A stretch of 27,321 nucleotides of DNA, taken from an uncultured Microbacteriaceae bacterium. GTDB taxonomy: Bacteria > Actinomycetota > Actinomycetes > Actinomycetales > Microbacteriaceae. Position 1 is the stretch's first letter, and each line of letters begins with the position of its first letter. Under the pieces are notes generated by a model. It had not been told where the DNA came from, ran no database searches, and worked only from the letters and a program-made list of their open reading frames with translations. Location of the stretch: positions 1 to 27,321 of the forward strand of contig CAMLMQ010000019.1 in the NCBI GenBank assembly GCA_946481135.1. The letters run 5' to 3'. Positions 22,931-27,321 of this stretch are shown here, piece by piece. A program made the position numbers and the translations under genes.

Positions 22931-23830
22931 ATGCCTGCATCGGAGGAAACCGCCGAATCGCGGGTCGCCGTCTACATCGACTTCGACAACGTCGTCATCT
23001 CGCGCTACGACCAGCTGCACGGACGTGAGTCATGGCGCAAGGACGACGCGCGGTACGCGACGGAGAAGACGCGCCCGAAGCTCGACGCCGCCCGCGTCGA
23101 CGTGGGCGCCATCCTGGAGTACGCCTCGTCGTACGGCACGATCGCTCTCAGCCGCGCCTACGCCGACTGGTCGGTGCCGGCGAACGCCGCCTACAAGAAC
23201 CAACTCGTCGACCGGGCGATCGACCTCACGCAGCTGTTCTCGACCTCGGGCACCAAGAACGGTGCCGACATCCGCCTCGCCGTCGACGTCGTCGACGACC
23301 TCTTCCGGCTGAGCGACATCACCCACGTCGTGATCGTCGCCGGAGACTCCGACTACATCCCGCTCGTGCAGCGCTGCAAGCGCCTCGGGCGGGTCGTCGT
23401 CGGCATCGGTGTCGAGGGATCGACGAGTTCCGCGCTCGTGCACGCCCTCGACGAGTTCGCCTCGTACGACTCCCTGCTCACCGCGACCGACGGCGACGTC
23501 GAGGAGTCGGCCGTCGCGGCCCCCGACGCGCCGGAGCAGGCCGAGGAGGCGGCGCCCGTGAAGATGAGCGCGACCGCGGCATCCCGGCTGCTCGTGCGCG
23601 CGATCGACCTCGCCCAGGTGAGCCAGGCCGATGACGAGTGGATCAACGCCTCCCGGGTGAAGCCGCAGATGAAGCGGCTCAACGCGTCGTTCAACGAGAA
23701 GGATCTGGGCTTCCCGAACTTCATGGAGTTCGTGCGTTCCCGCTCGGGTCAGGTCGAGATCCGCGAGGACGGGCAGCAGCGCTATCTGCGGCTCCGCCCC
23801 GCGAAGCCGCCCCGGGCGCGCAAGTCCTGA
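22931..23830 (+). CDS. NYN-domain (PIN-like) putative ribonuclease with LOTUS-like C-terminus
   Basis: 299 residues. The N-terminal NYN/DUF88 domain carries the acidic metal-binding set expected of a nuclease: YIDFDN (Asp17, Asp19), GADIRLAVDV (Asp113, Asp119) and VAGDSDYIPLV (Asp139, Asp141). After an acidic, Ala/Glu-rich linker (about 190-205) the last ~90 residues (LLVRAIDLAQVSQADDEWIN, VKPQMKRLN, FPNFMEFVR) resemble an OST-HTH/LOTUS RNA-binding domain. The expected role is RNA processing or decay in the cytoplasm; the substrate is unknown. ATG 22931 follows TAGGGT by 7 nt. Confidence 0.85.
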   Translation: MPASEETAESRVAVYIDFDNVVISRYDQLHGRESWRKDDARYATEKTRPKLDAARVDVGAILEYASSYGTIALSRAYADWSVPANAAYKNQLVDRAIDLTQLFSTSGTKNGADIRLAVDVVDDLFRLSDITHVVIVAGDSDYIPLVQRCKRLGRVVVGIGVEGSTSSALVHALDEFASYDSLLTATDGDVEESAVAAPDAPEQAEEAAPVKMSATAASRLLVRAIDLAQVSQADDEWINASRVKPQMKRLNASFNEKDLGFPNFMEFVRSRSGQVEIREDGQQRYLRLRPAKPPRARKS

Positions 23831-23897
23831 GGCTGTCAACCCCCGTCCCTGCGTCGCGCGGGCGTGCCTACGGTGGCCGCGAGACGAAGGAGAGATC

Positions 23898-24449
23898 ATG
23901 CCGAGGAGCATCGAAGGGAAGACGGTCGCGTTCCTGGTGACCGACGGCTACGAGGACAGCGAGCTCACCGAGCCGTGGGCCGCGGTGACGAGCGCCGGAG
24001 GCACGGCCGTGCTCGTGTCGCCGAAGACCGGACACGTCGAGGGCAAGAAGGGTCACCGCCAGGACGTCGACCGCGCGGTCGCCGACTCGGTCGCGGAGGG
24101 CTTCGACGCCCTCGTGCTGCCGGGCGGTGTCGTCAACGCCGACCACCTGCGGATGGACGACGACTCGGTCGACTTCGTGCGCGCGTTCTTCGAACAGCAC
24201 AAGCCGGTCGCCGTCATCTGCCACGGCGCGTGGATCATGACGGATGCCGACGTGGTCGACGGGCGCCGCCTCACGAGCTACCCGAGCCTGCGCACCGACC
24301 TCGTCAACGCGGGCGCGCAGTGGGTCGACGAGGAGGTCGTCGTGGATGCGGGGCTCGTGTCGAGCCGCACGCCCGACGACCTGCCGGCGTTCTGCGCGAA
24401 GCTCGTCGAGGAGGTCGCCGAAGGCCGCCACGAGAAGCAGCACGCCTGA
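23898..24449 (+). CDS. DJ-1/PfpI family protein
   Basis: 183 residues, the length of the PfpI/YhbO group. The nucleophilic elbow is AVICHGAW with Cys108 followed by His109, and the family glutamate is in TDGYEDSELTEPW (Glu22). KTGHVEGKKGH, FDALVLPGG, VVDGRRLTSYPSLRTDLVNA and a C-terminal DLPAFCAKLVEEV are typical. Members have been described as proteases, glyoxalase/deglycases or stress chaperones; the sequence does not decide between them. Strong Shine-Dalgarno GAAGGAGA (23885-23892) 5 nt before ATG 23898; a TACGGT -10-like box lies at 23869-23874. Confidence 0.9.
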   Translation: MPRSIEGKTVAFLVTDGYEDSELTEPWAAVTSAGGTAVLVSPKTGHVEGKKGHRQDVDRAVADSVAEGFDALVLPGGVVNADHLRMDDDSVDFVRAFFEQHKPVAVICHGAWIMTDADVVDGRRLTSYPSLRTDLVNAGAQWVDEEVVVDAGLVSSRTPDDLPAFCAKLVEEVAEGRHEKQHA

Positions 24450-24507
24450 CGCACCCCCGCGCGTCGAAGGTGGGAGAACCCTCCGAATCGGCGCGCAGCG
24501 CTGGAGA

Positions 24508-24536
24508 TCGGCCGCGATTCTCGGAATCGTGGCCGA
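24508..24536 (+). terminator. 13-bp hairpin between the PfpI-like and HesB-like genes
   Basis: TCGGCCGCGATTC (24508-24520) and GAATCGTGGCCGA (24524-24536) pair completely, with one G-T wobble, around a TCG loop. No U-tract. It could end the PfpI-like transcript or form a 5' leader structure for the next gene. Confidence 0.5.
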
Positions 24537-24568
24537 CTCCTGTGTCCGACCAGCTGAGAGGAGCACTC

Positions 24569-24847
24569 GTGCTCACCATCACCGACAACGCCGGCCTCAT
24601 CGTGACCGACCTGGTCTCGCGTGCCGTGTCGACCGACACCGGCGGCATCCGGATCGCCGCCGCGGACGACCAGTTCGCGGTCTCCGTCGACGAGGCGCCG
24701 CTGCCCGCGGACGTCGTCGCCGAGAACGGCAGCGCCCGGGTCTTCATGGAGGGCCCCGTCGCCGAGGTGCTCGAGGACAAGGTGCTCGACGCGCGCCTGT
24801 CCGAGGACGGCGCCGTGCAGTTCCTCATCGGCGTCCAGCCGTCCTGA
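24569..24847 (+). CDS. Small HesB/IscA-like protein lacking cysteines
   Basis: 92 residues. It follows the A-type Fe-S carrier plan (MLTITDNAGLIVTDLVSRAV, GIRIAA, FAVSVDEAPLPADVV, VFMEGPVAEVLEDKVLDARL, then the final strand FLIGVQP), as in short actinobacterial proteins annotated as HesB-like Fe-S assembly or adhesin. It contains no cysteine at all, whereas true IscA/HesB proteins need three, so cluster binding by the normal mechanism is excluded. GTG 24569 is set by AGGAG (24559-24563) with 5-nt spacing; longer upstream frames have no ribosome-binding site. It ends just before a strong bidirectional hairpin. Confidence 0.8.
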   Translation: MLTITDNAGLIVTDLVSRAVSTDTGGIRIAAADDQFAVSVDEAPLPADVVAENGSARVFMEGPVAEVLEDKVLDARLSEDGAVQFLIGVQPS

Positions 24848-24862
24848 GCGATTCGTACCCGT

Positions 24863-24904
24863 TGACGGGTGTCGGGGGCGATCAGCGCTCCCCGACACCC
24901 GTCA
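24863..24904. terminator. Bidirectional terminator with perfect 15-bp stem
   Basis: TGACGGGTGTCGGGG (24863-24877) and CCCCGACACCCGTCA (24890-24904) are exact complements around 12 nt. It begins 15 bp after the plus-strand HesB-like stop. Its right arm and part of the loop encode the last residues and stop codon (24882-24884) of the convergent yidC-type gene, so one hairpin serves both. Confidence 0.75.
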
Positions 24905-25622
24905 GTCGTCTCCGCAGCACGGTGCGCTCGACGAACGTCCACGTCGTCGACACCGCGAGGTAGAGCGCGGCGGCGAACGGCACGAACGCCGCGAACACGA
25001 CGGGCAGGAACGTCAGCCACGAGAGGGCGCCCGCGGCGCCGGACAGCGGGCCGTCCCCGGGGACGGCGGGCGCGAGCCGCATCGACTGTCGCCGTGTGAG
25101 CGCCGCGACGACGGTCATCACCCCGACGAGGGCGAGGGGGACGAGCAGCGCGGGCCCGGGCGTCGCGAGCATGCCGGTCGCGGCGAGACCGAGCGGGGCT
25201 CCGAAGAGCTCCTCCCCCAGTAGCAGGTTGGGGTGGCCGTTGAGGGTCGGCGACACCGCGACCCCGTAGAGCACCGACACGACGGGCAGTTGGGCGAAGG
25301 CGGGAAGCATCCCCGCGAACGGCGAGACACCCGCCGCGCGGTGCAGGTCGAGCAGTTCGCGCTGCAGGCGCTCGGGGTTCCGGCGGTGACGCGTGCGCAG
25401 TTCGGCGATCCGCGGCGCGAGCCGACGCCGGGCGATCTCGGCGCGCACCTGCAGCACGCCGAGGGGCACGAGGAGCGCGCGCACCGCGAGGGTGACGAGC
25501 ACGATGGCGAGCGCCGCCGACGCCCCGCCCGCGAGCGGGTCGAGCAGGTCGGCGAGCCCGAGGAGGGCGGAATGGGCCGCGTCGAGGATCGCGGCGAGCG
25601 GAGGGAAGGCGGAGAAGTCCAC
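24882..25622 (-). CDS. YidC/Oxa1-type membrane insertase (short paralogue)
   Basis: 246 residues with a leading membrane segment and the YidC/Oxa1 core: ALAIVLVTLAVRALLVPLGV followed by the basic cytoplasmic hairpin VRAEIARRRLAPRIAELRTR, LLDLHRAAGVSPFAGMLPAF and later helices. The core Arg in the first conserved helix (VTLAVRALLVPL) matches the groove arginine of YidC. It is shorter than the main actinobacterial YidC (about 300-400 residues) and is not next to rpmH, rnpA or jag, so it is a secondary paralogue. GTG 25622 follows AAGGAC by 7 nt. It lies 63 bp downstream of a small membrane protein gene. Confidence 0.87.
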   Translation of the reverse strand: MDFSAFPPLAAILDAAHSALLGLADLLDPLAGGASAALAIVLVTLAVRALLVPLGVLQVRAEIARRRLAPRIAELRTRHRRNPERLQRELLDLHRAAGVSPFAGMLPAFAQLPVVSVLYGVAVSPTLNGHPNLLLGEELFGAPLGLAATGMLATPGPALLVPLALVGVMTVVAALTRRQSMRLAPAVPGDGPLSGAAGALSWLTFLPVVFAAFVPFAAALYLAVSTTWTFVERTVLRRRLTGVGER

Positions 25623-25685
25623 GGAGTTGTCCTTGCGGTCGAGGGGTTCGGGCGCGTCGGGCCGCGAACTCCCCGCAGGACGGGA

Positions 25686-25997
25686 CTACGCGGCCGGGAG
25701 CGGAACCCCGGGCGCGCGCGACCGCACGCGTCCCGCCGTGTCGGGATGCGCGGGCTCGGCGACGGAGTCGTACGACTCACGATGGGCGTGACCGCGGTGC
25801 CCCACCCGGATGGCGCCCTCGGCCGGCGCGGCGACGAGCGCGCGCAGCGAGATCGTCGCCACCACGGCGACGGCGGCCGTCGCGGCGAGGGCCGTGAGGA
25901 GCGCCGTCGGCGTCGGACCCACCGCGGCGACGAGCGCGACCGCGAGCGCGCCGGCGACCGCCGCGAGGGCGGTGTGGGCGCGCAGCGTGAGGGTCAT
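25686..25997 (-). CDS. Small membrane protein, DUF6412-like
   Basis: 103 residues: two hydrophobic helices (TALAAVAGALAVALVAAV and LLTALAATAAVAVVATISLR) followed by a polar tail containing GHRGHAHRESYD. In actinobacteria small two-helix proteins of this kind (DUF6412) are often encoded beside a YidC paralogue, as here, and might be a client or partner; this is inference. ATG 25997 is 7 nt after TACGCT on the minus strand (leaderless). An upstream in-frame extension to 26087 is less likely because it precedes this promoter box. Confidence 0.72.
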   Translation of the reverse strand: MTLTLRAHTALAAVAGALAVALVAAVGPTPTALLTALAATAAVAVVATISLRALVAAPAEGAIRVGHRGHAHRESYDSVAEPAHPDTAGRVRSRAPGVPLPAA

Positions 25998-26004
25998 CGG
26001 TCTC

Positions 26005-26010
26005 AGCGTA
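26005..26010 (-). promoter_or_regulatory. -10 box, leaderless promoter of the DUF6412-like/yidC pair
   Basis: TACGCT on the minus strand, 7 nt before ATG 25997. Confidence 0.55.
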
Positions 26011-26120
26011 CCGAGACCCGAGCGGGTCGCCTCCACCACCACGACCCGGTCCCGCGTCCCCGATCCCCGCCCCTCCGTCCGCCCCACCCGCCGACTGTGG
26101 GTGGCCGCGGTCGCGGCGGA

Positions 26121-27158
26121 TCAGGCGGTCGGATGGATGTCGACGGAGTGGAAGTCGAGGTACTCGGCGACGCCGGCGGGCGAGTTCTCCCAGCCCATGC
26201 CCGACTGCTTGACCCCGCCGAAGGGCGCGTGCCGGAACCCGGCGGCCGAGAGCCGGTGGTGGTTGACGAACGTGATGCCGGCCTCGAGGCGCGCGGCGAC
26301 GGCGAGCGCCCGATCCTCGTCGGAGGACCACACCGACGAGGCCAGCCCGTACTCGGTGCCGTTCGCCCATGCGACGGCGTCGTCGAGGTCGTCGTAGACG
26401 ACGACCGGCAGCACGGGACCGAACTGCTCGACGCGCACGAGCTCGTCGTCGGGCCGCGCGTCGAGCACGAGCCGCGGCGGCAGGAACCAGCCCTGCTCCC
26501 AGCCGTCGGCGTCGAGCACCGTGCCGAGGTCGACGACGCGCCGCCCGGCGCTCACCGAGCGTGCGACCAGGTCGCCGACTGCCGCGCGGCGATCGGAGCT
26601 GACGACCGGTCCCATCGCGGCCCGTTCGTCGAGGGCGTCGCCGACGGGCAGGCCGGCGACGGCCGCGACGAGGGCGTCGACGAGCTCCGCGGACCGGGAT
26701 GCCGGCACGTAGACGCGCTTGACCGCGTAGCAGACCTGGCCGGCGCGGCGGAAACCCGTCTCGGCGAGGCGAGCCGCCGTCAGCGCGATGTCGGCGTCCT
26801 CGAGCACGACGGCGGCGTCGTTGCCGCCGAGCTCGAAGTGCACGCGCGTGAGCGACGCGGCGGCGGAGCGCATGATCGCCTGCGCCGTCGCCCCGCCGCC
26901 CGTGAACGAGACCTTGCGCACATCCGGATGCTCGATGAGGGCCGACCCGGCCTCGCCGTCACCCACCACGACGGCGACGAGGCCCGGCGGCAGCTGTGCC
27001 GCGGCGATGTCGACGAGCAACCGCACCGCGAGCGGCGCGAGCGGCGAGGGCTTCAGCACCATCGCGTTGCCCGCCGCGAGCGCGGGACCGAGCTTCTGTG
27101 CCGCGAGCGTCACGGGAGCGTTCCACGGCACGATCCCCGCGACGACCCCGAGCGGACG
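26121..27158 (-). CDS. Aldehyde dehydrogenase, N-terminus missing
   Basis: 345 residues of an NAD(P)-dependent aldehyde dehydrogenase. Present are IVPWNAPV, the cofactor lysine region VLKPSPLAPLA, SFTGGGATAQ, the general base in FELGGNDA, the nucleophile in GQVCYAVKRVYV, EQFGPVLPVV and the C-terminal PFGGVKQSGMGWENS. Both catalytic residues remain, but the ~110-130 residues that normally precede RPLGVVAGIVPWN are absent. Homology stops at about 27158, where plus-strand sequence of another gene begins; the open frame continues to 27218 only as antisense of that gene. It is probably non-functional if the junction is real; the substrate (aliphatic or succinate semialdehyde type) is uncertain. 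Confidence 0.85.
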   Translation of the reverse strand, partial: RPLGVVAGIVPWNAPVTLAAQKLGPALAAGNAMVLKPSPLAPLAVRLLVDIAAAQLPPGLVAVVVGDGEAGSALIEHPDVRKVSFTGGGATAQAIMRSAAASLTRVHFELGGNDAAVVLEDADIALTAARLAETGFRRAGQVCYAVKRVYVPASRSAELVDALVAAVAGLPVGDALDERAAMGPVVSSDRRAAVGDLVARSVSAGRRVVDLGTVLDADGWEQGWFLPPRLVLDARPDDELVRVEQFGPVLPVVVYDDLDDAVAWANGTEYGLASSVWSSDEDRALAVAARLEAGITFVNHHRLSAAGFRHAPFGGVKQSGMGWENSPAGVAEYLDFHSVDIHPTA

Positions 27159-27321
27159 ATGGCCAACGCGACGGTCTACCTCGAGGCCTACGGCGCGCTG
27201 TTCGACCCCGACTTCCACATCCCGCTGATCGGCCGCTGGTCCGTGCTCGGCTTCGCCCAGGACCTCATCGCCGTGCTGGTGTTCCTGTCGCTGGTCGCGT
27301 TCGCGATCATCCGCCTGCGCA
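27159..27321 (+). CDS. Fragment resembling the membrane domain of an Fe-S oxidoreductase
   Basis: 54 codons open to the right edge: an N-terminal part ending TVYLEAYGALFDPDFHIPLI, then GRWSVLGFAQDLIAVLVFLS and a hydrophobic helix ending FAIIRLR. This resembles the second-to-third helix region of actinobacterial heterodisulfide-reductase-like Fe-S oxidoreductases, where (L)FDP-x-F-x-(L/I)PLIG is recurrent. In those proteins about 80-100 residues precede this segment, so the ATG at 27159 is probably not the real start; the 5' end is cut where the aldehyde dehydrogenase is cut. Assignment is tentative because only a short piece is visible. Confidence 0.55.
   Translation, partial: MANATVYLEAYGALFDPDFHIPLIGRWSVLGFAQDLIAVLVFLSLVAFAIIRLR

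Overview
The window is GC-rich actinobacterial chromosome. Dense packing, GTG starts, four-base ATGA/GTGA overlaps and a recurrent TAnnnT box 6-7 nt before start codons (leaderless promoters) suggest Microbacteriaceae or a close relative. This is inferred from gene style and content; there is no rRNA or other marker in the window. I see no tRNA, rRNA, CRISPR array, prophage or insertion sequence.

Layout: 1-2734 is a methionine block: the 3' end of metY, a large palindrome, metX and a lipoprotein gene. 2827-5980 is a two-component cluster in which a NarL-type sensor kinase is followed by a membrane protein that looks like a degenerate kinase and then by a LuxR-type response regulator. 5949-8413 (minus) holds an MFS exporter and a GT87-type mannosyltransferase-like membrane protein. 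8534-10983 is a complete polar amino acid ABC importer, divergent from the GT87 gene around a perfect palindrome. 11092-12296 holds a VOC protein and a YdeI-like protein. 12293-15489 (minus) holds a DeoD-type purine nucleoside phosphorylase, an unknown membrane protein and a variant glucose-6-phosphate dehydrogenase. 15650-17743 is a UvrD-type helicase with a degenerate NERD domain.

The most unusual stretch is the 533-bp convergent intergenic region 17744-18276. It contains six or more consecutive hairpins, 33-bp tandem repeats, and two homologous hairpins whose stems differ by compensatory base-pair changes. It may be a structured RNA or a dispersed palindromic element. After it come ribokinase (minus), a coiled-coil protein (plus), an OmpR-type two-component system and an F420-reductase-like oxidoreductase (minus), a NYN/LOTUS-like protein, a PfpI-like protein and a cysteine-free HesB-like protein (plus), then a second-type YidC with a small DUF6412-like membrane protein (minus).

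The right end holds an aldehyde dehydrogenase (minus) that loses its N-terminal quarter at about 27158. It abuts directly the interior of a different gene on the plus strand, resembling the membrane part of an Fe-S oxidoreductase. Both genes lack their 5' ends at the same point, so this is either a rearrangement breakpoint or an assembly chimera. Overall the window is mostly metabolism, transport and signalling; the signals beyond routine annotation are the structured region, the kinase/pseudokinase pair, the operator-like palindromes and the right-end junction.
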